Source: Hyparrhenia diplandra (lineage: Eukaryota; Streptophyta; Magnoliopsida; Poales; Poaceae). From it: DNA of 64,000 bases. Where the stretch lies: positions 62,001 to 126,000 of the forward strand of contig JADLZK010006429.1 in assembly GCA_015847255.1 (NCBI GenBank), in the 5' to 3' direction. Under the pieces are notes generated by a model. It did not search any database. It saw nothing but the letters and a program-made list of their open reading frames with translations, and was not told where the DNA came from. Of this stretch, positions 1 to 9,904 are shown piece by piece. The translations under genes were made by a program, and so were the position numbers. Each line of letters starts with the position of its first letter. Within the stretch, counting starts at the first letter, position 1.

Positions 1-73
1 CGGCATATATCCGCAGATGTTAGACAAGAAACCGCGAAAGTGAAGCTATATATACATGTAGCATATACAATAT

Positions 74-209
74 AATGAACTAAAGGCCTAAATCCAACTT
101 CCTGCAGTATGGTGATGGCATCCTCCCGGGGCCCTGGCAGCCTTGCCATGCCATTGAGCATCCGCAGTACCACATCATTGCTGCTTGGAAGTAGCACGTG
201 CCCTCCCTA
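74..209 (-). pseudogene. Possible coding exon of an unidentified gene
   Basis: On the minus strand a T-rich stretch ending in AG lies at about 210, and a GT donor (GTATATGC) follows after about position 74. Between them one frame is open for about 45 codons and reads GHVLLPSSNDVVLRMLNG, then MARLPGPREDAITILQEV, with a protein-like composition. I do not recognise the family. The LTR element starting at 226 lies just upstream in transcript direction, in what would be the preceding intron, so the gene may be interrupted. No matching upstream exon could be identified beyond 3803, although a short open stretch exists near 3800-3920. Whether this is a live exon or a relic is open. Confidence 0.35.
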
Positions 210-225
210 AATAGAAAGGTTAATA

Positions 226-560
226 TGTCAGGAACCACCCATGGTTGGGCCTGCATATGGGCCAAAGGCTTGGGTCCAATCCAGTCCATCAATCATCAGT
301 TGGCATGAAGGACCCGTCATCTCCTTCAAGTATGCAGGGCAGCCACTGGAGAGGGGGATGAATCAATCAATTTGTATCGCAAGAGTCGTGTGTGAGTTTG
401 AACCGGGACCTCGTCGGTGCCCGTGGTTATCGTGTGTGTGAGTTGGAGTAGCGATGGGTGCCGGTGATTCCGGCTGAGTTCGAAAGTGCGTGTGTGAGGT
501 GATCTCGCGCCCGGTGGTCGCAACCCGTAATCGGTACTTAATCCTATTGGGGTGCTAACA
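226..560 (+). repeat. 5' LTR of the 226-3797 element
   Basis: A 335-bp LTR starting TGTCAGG and ending CTAACA. It matches the 3' LTR along its whole length apart from scattered substitutions and small indels, so the insertion is not very recent. It lacks the internal duplication seen in the 3' copy. Confidence 0.85.
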
Positions 561-1840
561 TCGGTACCTCGGCTCCGTCGATTCTAGGTACCATGGATCC
601 CGAGCTCGGTATGCCCGAGTTCAAGAGGAAGCTCGACGAGATCGGCGCTCCCGGATCAAGCGGGCCAGGGGCGCGCTGGGCGCGCGGGTCCACCGTTGGG
701 CTCCGCGACAAGCAACATCAAGCAGCGCGGCACGATGGAGATCATCGTCGCCGACAACCGGGCGGGTTGTTCGAACCCGCTCCCGTCCCGGAGGAGCGCG
801 ACCTCAACCCCTCCGCCGGCGTCGTCTTCGCGGGAAGCTGGCGTCCACCGCCCGGATCCACGTCGACATCGACCTCACCAACCCCATCGTCTTCTCCTCC
901 GACCGGCGGCTTCCCTATCGTCGCTACGGCCATCGAGTACACCTCCGCCCGACGAGTCCGCTCACGCCTCACGCCCATCTCTTCCTCCATCGGGAGAGGG
1001 AGCACGGGAAGTTCTGCTCCGCATCCCGGAGCGAGGTGGTGGAGGTGAACGAGCGGGTCCTCCGTCCACCGGCGCCCGGCGCTCAAAGGGCGTCGTATCC
1101 GCGCTCGACCGCATCTCCCTCACCCGGGCGCCCTCTTCGCTCCGCATCGGCCTCGGCCACGCGGGCGGCGAACTCCTCTGGCTGGCCTTGGTTCAACCCA
1201 TTGCGGCGTGCTCGAAATCGCTTCACCATCCGCGGTGTCTTCCTCGTCAGCGTCGGCCTCGCCCGACCGTGTCATCGCCCGCGCCTTCGCCGAGCATGGC
1301 GTCCTCATCGACTCCGCCGACCGCGGCGAGCTCCACCCACGTCCACCGCGGCCGTCAACCATGGCGAGTTCGCCATCCGCCTTGGTTCCGTCCTTCTCAG
1401 GAGTCACGCAGCGGGCCACCATCCTCCGCCTCGGGGAAGGAGCCCGCGCTGGTCGTCCTCGATTTCTCCCCGTACCCGCAGCGGCGGCGCACTCACCTAC
1501 TCGCCGCGGTGGCGGCGCCTCCCTGCGTCAAGCACTCCATCCCGCCGCGGCGTTCCTCCCAAAGCTCCACGGAAGCGCAACTCCCGAGCCCACGGCGTGC
1601 CGGATCCCCGGTCGTCACCGTGCGCCGCTCCCACTCCTTCGCCTACAACACGCTCAAGGCCGCCTACGACTCCTTCGTGTCCGTGCCTTCCCCTGCGTCC
1701 TCAACAGCGATGCGAGGGCACGCTCATCACGAGTTTCGCGCTCCGGTGGACACCAAGTGGCTAGGTGACAACAGCCCGGCGTCCATGCTCGGCGCCACGC
1801 CCGCGCATCAGCTCTCCTACCACCACCACCACGGGATCAT

Positions 1841-2911
1841 TTGCTTCACCAATCCCTACTCCAAAGACTGGGAGCATCCTCGTTGGACTGGCTGTTGCTT
1901 GAGCAAGTCATGTGCTCCCTCGGTTCATGCGGTGAAGCCTGCACACGAGCACCCGACCACCCGGTGTTCGATGCAAGTCCGCAGCACTTTCAAAGCGATG
2001 TATCGACATCTACAACCGTGAGCACTCTTGGGAAGCTTGTTCACATGTTGAAGAGGTACATCACCAACTTTACCCATGCATACTCCATTGGTGGTGTTAT
2101 ATTCTATTCTGCACCCGAGATACAAGGTGGTCAGAAGGTGTTTGGGAGATGGTTTAGTCATTGCCTAGTGCAATTCTGGTTGTTCTCAGCTCAAGTGGTT
2201 ATCCAAGCTCCAAGGTTGCCATTTATGTTGATTGAGATCAAGGGTAATGCAGTCCATCTCAGGCCAATCCTTTGGCAATTTTTCGGTGGTTATGCAGCCC
2301 CTGTGTACTTGGCGACAACACTGTCAGTGTATATTATGCTTACAGACTCCACACAACTCAGTTTTGGTTTATGGTCGCCATTCTATCTGGGTTGGCCTTC
2401 TGTGCAGAGTAGCGGAAGCGTGGTGCAAACCGTTGTGTGGCCAATACTTATGCATGAGATTTCAGCTGCTAATATGGAACATTTGCTGATATCAGTTCAG
2501 CATAAGGGCGACTTATTAAATCCTGATGCAGTTTCTCTCAAGCTGATAAGTGGCTTCCCTGTGGTACTTGATACCAGAGAGACATGTGATCAAGTGTTGG
2601 CCCCTTCTGAGTACAAAGCCCAGCTGTATGGGTGTTGCTTTGTTGATATTGGCTGGAAGTTGCAGAGAACAGTACAAATATACCTTGTGCATCTTATCCT
2701 TGATAGAAGAACCGGGCTGCTACTTGATATTTGGGGCCAGCTTATACTACCTGCATACATTCGCCAAGGAGTGTTTCTAGTGGACAGTATACATGTCCTG
2801 GTGGCCATTGTTGGTTCACTCAAGATTCGACTGCATTGGTACACTTCTCGGTGCAATGATTTACAGCCATGGCCACCTCCTAAAATACTTCATTCTAACA
2901 TTACCCGGTGA
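1841..2911 (+). other. Long open frame inside the LTR element, function unknown
   Basis: An open frame of 356 codons in DNA of ordinary base composition, long enough to be unlikely by chance. The translation is rich in hydrophobic stretches and shows no motif that I recognise: no DTG/DSG protease, no YADD or FADD box, no zinc knuckle. The upstream GC-rich half (about 593-2021) carries several overlapping open frames of Arg/Pro/Ser-rich composition, which high GC content alone can explain. The frame could belong to a captured host transcript or be accidental. Confidence 0.25.
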
Positions 2912-3304
2912 GCTTATTGAGACAATGTCGGTTGGCAGCAAGCCAAATGTTCTTGATTACGTGACATTAGCTACTTCGATTTTTCGAGATGGGTTATGAT
3001 GATATCCACCGATACTTTGTCAAGAAGCTAGTTTCCTCGGCAATAGACGGGCATGACGAGGAGACGGTCGTAGGCGTCGGCTTCATGGTGTGTCTCTGTC
3101 TAGCTCATACAAGCACATACAAGATGGTTACAAAGAAAAACCAATGCAAAGTGGATTTGAAGCTCCGTAAAGTGATGTCGATAACCGGGTTTGGTGTCAT
3201 TGCAGATTTCTCTTCAGCATTAAGGTCTTTGCGAGTGCCTTGGGATCCCGGTGGTTCGATCTTCTCCATTGGCTTGAGGGCAAGCCAAAATTAAGGAGGG
3301 GGAA

Positions 3305-3797
3305 TGTCGGGAACCACCCATGGTTGGCTCTTTGCATATGGGCCAAAGGCTTGGGCCCAATCCAGTCCATCAATCATCATTGGCATGAAGGACCCGTCAT
3401 CTCCTTCAAGTATGCAGGGCAGCCACCGGAGAGGGGATGAATCAATCAATTTGTATCGCAAGAGTCGTGTGTGAGTTTGAACGGGACCTCGTCGGTGCCC
3501 GTGGTTATCGTGTGTGTGAGTTGGAGTAGCAGATGATTGCCGGTGATTCGGCTGAGTTCGAGTGCGTGTGTGAGGTGATCTCGCCGCCCGGCGTGGTCGC
3601 AACCTGTAACTGGTACTTAATCCTATTGGGGTGTTTGAACCGGGACCTCGTCGGTGCCCGTGGTTATCGTGTGTGTGAGTTGGAGTAGCAGTAGATTGCC
3701 GGTGATTCCGGCTGAGTTCGAGTGCGTGTGTGAGGTGATCTCGCCGCCGTATGGTCGCAACCTATAACTGGTACTTAATCCTATTGGGGTGCTAACA
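3305..3797 (+). repeat. 3' LTR with internal 158-bp duplication
   Basis: A 493-bp copy of the LTR, 158 bp longer than the 5' copy. The segment starting TTTGAAC(C)GGGACCTCG and running to CCTATTGGGGTG occurs twice in tandem (about 3476-3633 and 3634-3790). The LTRs of one insertion are identical when it integrates, so the duplication most likely arose afterwards. Confidence 0.8.
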
Positions 3798-3802
3798 TAA
3801 TA

Positions 3803-4383
3803 TATCAGCGAGATTTTATAAATCTTATAAAAGCGAATTGGGACACAAGAAAACATCTCGCCTTCCACGCTTCTTTGCCTTATTTTTGTGGTAAAGCAAT
3901 AAGTTTTCTGAAACAAAGAGCAGAATTAATTAGTTATGGTCCAGCTCAAGCACTTTGAGACTCGAGAGCAATTCCATAGAGAAAACAAATGTCGAGTACA
4001 CTGTGTTGTGTTCTTTTTTTTCCCAAAAGAGTTAAAAAATCACAAAAGAGCAAGAAGTGAAAGTCAATGTGGTTGCCTAAGTGTTAACTGTTAAGCATAC
4101 AAAATCATGCACAATGAACCTGGGCATGACAAAAGAATTTGACATTCTATACCCTTGAAGCTATTAACCTTATGAATACTGTGTACTTATCTATTCAACT
4201 TAAAAAGAAGCTGAGCCTTCAGTACACTAACATAATTTTCAGTCATATAAGGGCAATGTGCAGCTACATGGCAAAGTGGTAAGGGCCTGTGGTAATCATT
4301 GGGCAATGTGCACCTACATGGCAAAGGGCAAACTTTCTAGCGGTGGCCTTAGAATAAAACGGAACAAATGCAGGCAAATGGTA
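3803..4383. other. AT-rich spacer without a recognised gene
   Basis: No coding signal that I can support. A short direct repeat is present: GGGCAATGTGCASCTACATG followed by GCAAAG occurs at 4251 and again at 4301, a 50-bp period. Confidence 0.5.
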
Positions 4384-4386
4384 TAA

Positions 4387-4549
4387 GGCCAGTCTCAATG
4401 GGGGTTTCATGGGGGTGTCATGCACATTTAATAGACTGTCACATCAGCTTTTGCATGAAACTGGGAGGAGAGAGAACGAGAACATTTCATCCCACGAAAA
4501 CGTTTGGGCACCGTAACCAAGTCCTCGGTAACCGCGTGATGCTCAGGTC
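4387..4549 (+). mobile_element. Ping/Pong-like (PIF/Harbinger) MITE, 5' end fragment
   Basis: The sequence begins GGCCAGTCTCAATGGGGGTT directly after TAA (4384-4386), the usual target triplet of this superfamily. It continues with TGTCATGCACATTTAATAG, GCATGAAA and CAAGTCCTCGGTAAC. In my recollection this is the order of motifs at the left end of the rice mPing/Ping elements (GGCCAGTCACAATGG...). I could not find the expected matching right terminus downstream, so the copy looks truncated or rearranged. Similarity to mPing is from memory and was not aligned. Confidence 0.65.
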
Positions 4550-4562
4550 GTCGCGAACATTT

Positions 4563-4740
4563 CAACATGCATAAAACTTCGTTCTCTCTCCTCCCGAGAT
4601 ACGCCGACCAAAAAGCTGGGAGGAGAGAACGAGAAACTGGGAGAACAACATAAAACCAATTCCATAAAACTCTCGCCCGGCATAAAACGCATGAAACCGG
4701 GAGGAGAGAGAACGAGAACATTTCATCCCACGAAACTTGG
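4563..4740. repeat. Scrambled repeat pieces next to the Ping-like end
   Basis: A segment of about 36 bp (GGGAGGAGAGAGAACGAGAA then CATTTCATCCCACGAAA) seen at 4464-4500 recurs at 4698-4736. Pieces AGATACGCCGACCAAAAA and CGGCATAAAACGCATGAAAC in this interval recur near 51.5 kb, the second one inverted there. This indicates rearranged copies of one dispersed repeat family. Confidence 0.6.
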
Positions 4741-5094
4741 ATTTTTTGGTCCGCGCGTTTGGGTCGTTACCTCGCTCGCCTAAGCTCGCCAAAAGTTTGA
4801 CGCAGTTTTTGCTCATCATACTTGCAGTGCAGCCACGGGCCGGTCTGGCTGAGAAGCAAGTAGGCAGAAGCCAAACAGTGTAATGCCGGTATTGTCCGAG
4901 ATGGAACACGTCTGAAAAGACCGCGCGCGGAGAGATTCCCACGGTACCTCAACTTTTTATTAAAAAATAAAAAATTCATGGATTCAGATTATTTTTTTAT
5001 TTTTCTACGGAGGAAACAACGTTCAGGAAGCCCAACGTTGACTGGGTCATCCTAAAATAATTGCATCCAACCATTTCCTCCTTTTTCCTTTGTA

Positions 5095-5329
5095 CTCCCT
5101 CCGTCCCCCATGGAAGTGTCGTTTTTGACTTTTTTGGCTATTGAGTTTGACCATTCGTTTTATTCAAAAAAAATTTCTACAAATAATAAATTAAATAAAT
5201 AATTATTAAAGTATCGCTAATGACAAAATAAGTTATAACTAAATAAATAATATTTATACAAAAAAATTTGAATAAGGCAGTGATCAAATAAGTGAAACCA
5301 GGGTGACACTTTCAAAAGGACGGAGGGAG
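5095..5329. mobile_element. Stowaway MITE
   Basis: A 235-bp element with terminal inverted repeats CTCCCTCCGTCC...GGACGGAGGGAG, flanked by TA on both sides (5093-5094 and 5330-5331), as expected for the Tc1/mariner-derived Stowaway family of grasses. The interior is AT-rich and non-coding. Confidence 0.92.
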
Positions 5330-5334
5330 TATGG

Positions 5335-5400
5335 TACTCCCTCTGTCGCATTATACGTATAGTTTTAGCTTTCAGTCTGGTGCAGCATTGATTCTCTGAA
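5335..5400. mobile_element. Second Stowaway-like end, fragment
   Basis: TACTCCCTCTGTCGCATTAT starts a few bases after the first Stowaway element and resembles the same terminus. No right-hand inverted partner was found, so only a fragment is called. Confidence 0.5.
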
Positions 5401-6944
5401 CCAAGACATTCATTATGACTCGATGCATGGACAAAACTGTGAATGAAGACACTTCAATACACTAACAGAACGACGTACAGAGTAAGTTCATAGTAACAGG
5501 TGATGAATTCTTGCTCCAGTGCTAAATAAATTAATCGATCGCAAGGATCGCTGAATCATTGTTTGTTTTCGAAAGATGACATTTTTATCGATTATATCCA
5601 CACAATATCGTCACAATATGCACAAACTTCTGTGTTAGTTCGATAGTGGCATAATTATGCAGAATCCCATAGGATCGAAACAAACTTCCTATGTTAGCCT
5701 CACAAGCGAAATGGTTTGGCAACCATTTTGCTTTTTGGGACTAGGCGGATTTGTCCTAAAGACACACATCATTAATTATCACCTAATTAAAAGGATTTGA
5801 TTTTATTGTAATTAAAATTAATTGTCATACAATAAAAACCAACAAACTATTACATGTTTACATATACACAATTTTTGGGTTATGTCTAAACATTATAATA
5901 TTAAATTGATCTGCAATATAATTTATCATGATGCAATTTCTAAGGACACATAAGTCTCAAAATCATTTATTTACTCTTGGAAAATAATTTGCATCATAGT
6001 TTATTTAAAAATGAGGTCTAAAACAAGCATTTATATGAGCTATAAATGCAATATATATTGTAGGAAAATATTTATGTTAAAACCCAAGGGCTAAATAACA
6101 TAGAACTGAAATACAATAATAATTCATTTGAAGTATCTGTTCATAGGTTTTAGCAGCCCAAATGTATCACTTTTTTTCACAAATCTCAACTTTAGAGAAA
6201 CTGACAGATAACTATATAAAAAAATCTGTTACCGGGTCTAAAACAAAACAAATTTTTTAAGAAAATCTATTTTGTTGTCCATCGTCAGTTTTGCTTGCAG
6301 CAACAAGAGCTGTGGCTTCATCGTGTTGTCATCATCCAGTGTTGCCACTAGCAGGGATGACATGGCATCTTCAATCTTTCGAACATGGTTAAAGAATCAG
6401 TATCCCAGGGGTGATACGTATTGGTTTTATGGCAGCTTATCTGATGATTGCATATATTCATAGCATCTGCCAAATGCATCTACTCTAGTAAACTATATTT
6501 GATACTTTGGTTGGCAAGATAAGCAACATATGTTTCAGGTGCAACCACAAAACTGTTACACTGTCATCAATGAAAGGGTCATTAGCAACCACCGCATGCA
6601 ACACCAGTATGTCGAAATGATTTTTGTACTGTTGGTTGAATAACTGCACGTTAATCGCAAGTTGTTTGTGTAAGTGGTGGAACGGATAGTGATCTGACAC
6701 AACCGAGAACTATTTGTTTCAGGTGCATCAGAAACTTCACCTCTGTTACACTGTGAGCATCATCAAACAATTATTTATGGTACTCTGCTAGTATAGGAGG
6801 CTCATTGCACTGCCCCGGGGAAGACATCGCAGCCTCTAATATGGCAAAAGAAATGGCCTTATTGTTCCAGGCCTGACACTTTCAGCCTCCATAAGTTGCA
6901 AAGCTAGTTTTGATGCCTTGCAAAATTTAGAAGGGAGCACACAT
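5401..6944 (-). other. AT-rich interval with weak coding remnants on the minus strand
   Basis: From 5401 to about 6270 I see no gene. From about 6270 to 6700 the minus strand carries two open stretches with protein-like composition: one includes KIEDAMSSLLVATLDDD (about 6270-6390), the other is 71 codons long and includes NQQYKNHFDILVLHAVVAND (6485-6700). I cannot assign them. They lie on the same strand as, and downstream of, the kinase relic at 6945-7262, so they might be its degraded 3' exons, but they do not match the SnRK1 regulatory region as I know it. Confidence 0.3.
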
Positions 6945-7262
6945 TCATACAAATCTAATCCTATTCATTGGATCAAACAACCAGCATTCGGGAAATCAAG
7001 TCCCTCACTGAAGGTGACAAATGACTAGAAAGGGTATATAGTCCACCACCCTACAAATAGATATAAGAATTTACTAAGCATAATAAGATAAAATATAAAG
7101 GAATCCATTTTTTAGGTAAATCATTGAGATTATATCTCACCATTATTTTGTTAAAAGGGTTAAAGTACTCTCATCATCAGATCAGAGAGTGTTAGAAAGA
7201 AGAGCATAAAGAACAACACCACAGCTCAAGAAATCAACTTCAGTCCTAACATATAGTTTACC
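6945..7262 (-). pseudogene. SnRK1-like protein kinase pseudogene fragment
   Basis: Two pieces of a Ser/Thr kinase C-lobe remain on the minus strand. At about 7186-7262 the translation GKLYVRTEVDFLSCGVVLYA matches subdomain IX of plant SnRK1 kinases (family form [20 protein letters not shown]), and a damaged stretch SDDESTLTLL follows. At 6945-7020 LSPSVRDLISRMLVV, then after a 1-nt shift DPMNRIRFV, matches the subdomain X-XI region (family form RDLIPRMLVVDPMKRIT). Stops and the frameshift make it non-functional. SnRK1 is the plant counterpart of SNF1/AMPK, an energy-sensing kinase. The N-lobe, the catalytic HRD and DFG motifs and the regulatory domain were not found. Confidence 0.65.
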
Positions 7263-7493
7263 TGAAAAACTAAAATCACATTACAATTCAAGACATTGTA
7301 GCTAAACAAAATACAATCAACTCAACTAAATTAACCAGTAAACTCTGAAAAATAAATCTTAAAAAATCAACTCAACTACACCTTGTATTGCTACATCACA
7401 CATAAAAAGGGTCAACACATCAATAACGGGTCAAAGAAGGGGCAAGCTGAGATTCATTTACCAATCCAATCTTTTAACTGATATAATCGACCA

Positions 7494-7740
7494 TCATACA
7501 GTACCCAAAGAAACATTCTGGAGCTTCAACACTTCAATAAACCCCCACACAAACACAGACACACACCGAGAGAGAGAGAGAGAGAGAGAGACTAGCAGCC
7601 CCAGAAGCCCCATGCACCCCGGCCACACACCCACACATAGATACAAAGAGAGGCAAACATCTGCAGCACCAAAAAGCGCGCGCGCACACACAAACAGCCA
7701 CACATTCACACTCAAGCGCGCGCGCACACACAACTAGGCA
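7494..7740. repeat. Simple-sequence region (GA)n, (CA)n and (GC)n
   Basis: A (GA)n run occupies about 7568-7592. It is followed by ACACAC stretches and two GCGCGCGC(A/C)ACACAC blocks near 7676-7692 and 7717-7732. Long open frames reading LSLSLS or containing many Cys and Val codons on the minus strand are by-products of these runs. Confidence 0.8.
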
Positions 7741-8054
7741 CCTGAAAACACATAGAACTTCAGAGGCTCCTAGCTACTCATGGAATGACTGCAATTAGAT
7801 GTGTCGAAACATCATATACTATATATGGCTTACAACTCACGACACCACACTCATCACGCTTCTACTTGTGAAATAAATGTGAAATGGTTCCGTGTGTGAG
7901 ATATTGAGTTCTGATCCCCCGATCTAGATCTCTTTCCCAATCCGCACCTCACAGATTCACAGATTGCCTTCCCATAGACCAAGCGGCGCCAGCGACGTCG
8001 CAACCATGAAGCACGTGCACGAAACCCCTGTCTGACAACTCCGGCTCCGCCAGA

Positions 8055-8180
8055 CGTAGATCATCTCAGTCCGCTGCTAGATGACATCATCGCCAAGATC
8101 CTCTTCTCCATCACCTCCCCCTCATGCTGTCCGGACCTGCATCCTCTTTAGGGCGCTGGCACTCCTTGTGGAAGCTCTTC
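8055..8180 (+). pseudogene. F-box domain relic
   Basis: DHLSPLLDDIIAKILFSI is an F-box start (family pattern D.IS.LPDD.L..ILS.L). After a frame change HAVRTCILF follows, and after a second change RWHSLWKLF, together matching the F-box tail (D.VRT..LSRRWR.LW). F-box proteins are substrate receptors of SCF ubiquitin ligases. With two frame changes inside some 40 residues and no recognisable downstream domain, this is a degraded fragment. CA-rich simple sequence begins directly after it. Confidence 0.5.
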
Positions 8181-9254
8181 ACTCACTCACACACACAACA
8201 ACAAACACACACACCAAAGCCAGCAAACACATGTGTACACACATAGACACGCGCGCGCTAAACCTAGCAAACACATGTACACACAAAAACAACTCAACTA
8301 AAATCACTCAGAAAAAGCATGCATCCGCTCTAGTACTCCTCTTTCTAAAATTGCACGCATCTCAAAGCAGTTTATTAAACTAATTAAATGTTTCTTAATA
8401 TTTTTTGATTGGGTAACGCTTGGCCAGCCCGTTGAACCCAGTCCAGTCCAGCCCTGACCCAAACCTAAAGGCAAGTCCGTTTATTCTGTGCTTCTCCGTT
8501 TACACGTAGATTCGTTGAAGAAGACGATGACGATAAGTGGACAATTGGAAAGCAGATGCAACTGGCGGACCGAGCCGGCGGCGGCGGCAGCATCTCCACC
8601 CCTGCTGTCCTGATCCTGTATTCCTGTTTCGTCGTGTTGTGGCAGCCGGCAAGAAGTTCCGGCGGCACCGTTCGATTTGGCACGAGGAGGTCCACGGGGC
8701 CACCGGTCATGCATCCATCTACGTCCCTGACCGACGTTCCATTGTTATTGGCGGCGCGTTAGGACGACTCCTCCAAGCTAGCCTCCTCCATTGTTACATC
8801 AAACTTCTCCAATTCCTCCGTCTGTGGTCCTCGCAAAAATCGTGCACAGATCCTAAGAGGCAACTTATTTTTATGTTCAAGGAAGTTAGCTAGCGAGATT
8901 TAGCCCTAGGCAGATGATTGCCAAACCAGAATTGCCAGCACATGTTGGAAGTTCGTCAGGCATAAACAGTTTTATTAATGCAGTTCAATTGCCTGAAAGA
9001 TGCATACAAACTGTCAAATATATGCAATCCTTTAACATTTGTAGTTTTCTACCGAACTGATAAAGTGTAAGCTAACACCACTAGTGATTCGATTTAGTGT
9101 CGTTAATACTTCAAATAATGTTTAATCTGAGACTAAAATGCACATGTAATTTTGGAAGCCTGAACTCTCGCGCGCTGCCAGTTAGAGAACGGCACCCGGC
9201 CGGTGGATGTCATCAGACCTCCTCACGGTAAATCGAACGGCGCCGTCGTACACC
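8181..9254. other. Spacer, no supported gene
   Basis: CA-rich simple sequence lies at 8190-8310. A GC-rich stretch at about 8540-8760 is open in several frames on both strands but shows no motif that I recognise. The remainder is AT-rich. TATGCAATCC-type sequence near 9020 holds nothing assignable. Confidence 0.4.
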
Positions 9255-9904
9255 TTACATGATGCAAAGAGAACTGAGAAAATTTGCGCCGGCCGGTAGC
9301 GGCGCGAACACGTCGCACCTGCACACCGGGCACGTCGAGTTGTTGCTCAGCCATTTGTCGACGCACTGCTGGTGGAACATGTGGAGGCACACCGGCAATC
9401 GCTTTACCATCTCGCCCTGCTCCATCTCGCCAAGACACACCGCGCAATCAGACGCGCCATCCGGCTGCGCGGCATGCCGCTGCTTGTACGCCCACGCCGG
9501 GATGTCAGCCGCTGCGGCTATGCGTGCCACGCCGCCGCGCACCGTGGGCTCCCTTGGAAGCTCGTCCATGACATGGCTTCGACTCTGCACCCATGCTCTG
9601 GCAAGGCGCTGCCCACGCTGCTCGTGCGCACCGGTAGGGAAGGCAGAGCAGCCATCTGGGCGCACGCACACAGCGCGTTCTTAAGCGCAGCGCACAGGTA
9701 CATGAGGCCCCAGGGGATGCAGGTTAGGATGCCGAAGCCCACCAAGACGCAGAGGGATTTGGTGGCCACGGAGTTGCCGGTCGTGTTGGGTGGTGATCGC
9801 GCGACCACGTAGCTGAGAAACCCCGTGACGCCCAGGATGACCAACGTGCTGACGACGGCGAAGTACCTGACTGTGCACGAGAGCCACCGCCGGTCCAGGT
9901 CCAT
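9255..9904 (-). CDS. RING-H2 (ATL-like) membrane E3 ubiquitin ligase, frame break in the middle
   Basis: The protein would be a small membrane-anchored E3 ligase of the ATL type, which recruits an E2 enzyme through its RING-H2 finger. Translation from 9904 starts [15 protein letters not shown]. It has two hydrophobic segments (about residues 15-35 and 48-72, including [19 protein letters not shown]), which suit membrane anchoring. The RING lies in another frame, entered between about 9671 and 9600. It shows CAVC, 14 residues, [17 protein letters not shown] and PVC, which is the C-C-C-H-H-C-C-C order of RING-H2 fingers. The conserved stretch between anchor and RING ([16 protein letters not shown]) is in the RING frame. 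ATL genes are usually intronless, so a 1-nt indel (or a very small intron) is the likeliest cause. The gene may be inactive, or the base may be an assembly error. The stop is at 9255. Confidence 0.75.

Larger units (their letters stand above)
226..3797 (+). mobile_element. Complete non-autonomous LTR retrotransposon
   Basis: A full element of about 3.57 kb. Its two LTRs begin TGTCRGGAACCACCCATGG and end GGGGTGCTAACA, and it is bordered by identical 5-bp target duplications TAATA (221-225 and 3798-3802). A purine-rich tract (3293-3304) directly precedes the 3' LTR. I recognise no reverse transcriptase, protease, RNase H or integrase motif in the interior, so it would depend on enzymes supplied by another element. 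The interior is half GC-rich (about 590-1990) and half ordinary composition (about 1990-3290), which suggests a composite origin, possibly with captured host sequence. No PBS of the usual initiator-Met type is obvious after 560. Confidence 0.85.

Noticed and set aside
696..2021. 441-codon open frame in the GC-rich half of the LTR element
   Set aside because: Three or more overlapping frames are open in the same stretch, and the product is low-complexity Ser/Pro/Arg. No motif was recognised.
7494..7733. Cys/Val-rich small open frames with LSLSLS runs
   Set aside because: Direct translation of (GA)n, (CA)n and (GC)n simple repeats.
8537..8893. 118-codon plus-strand open frame
   Set aside because: No motif, and competing frames on the other strand. 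Not called as a gene.
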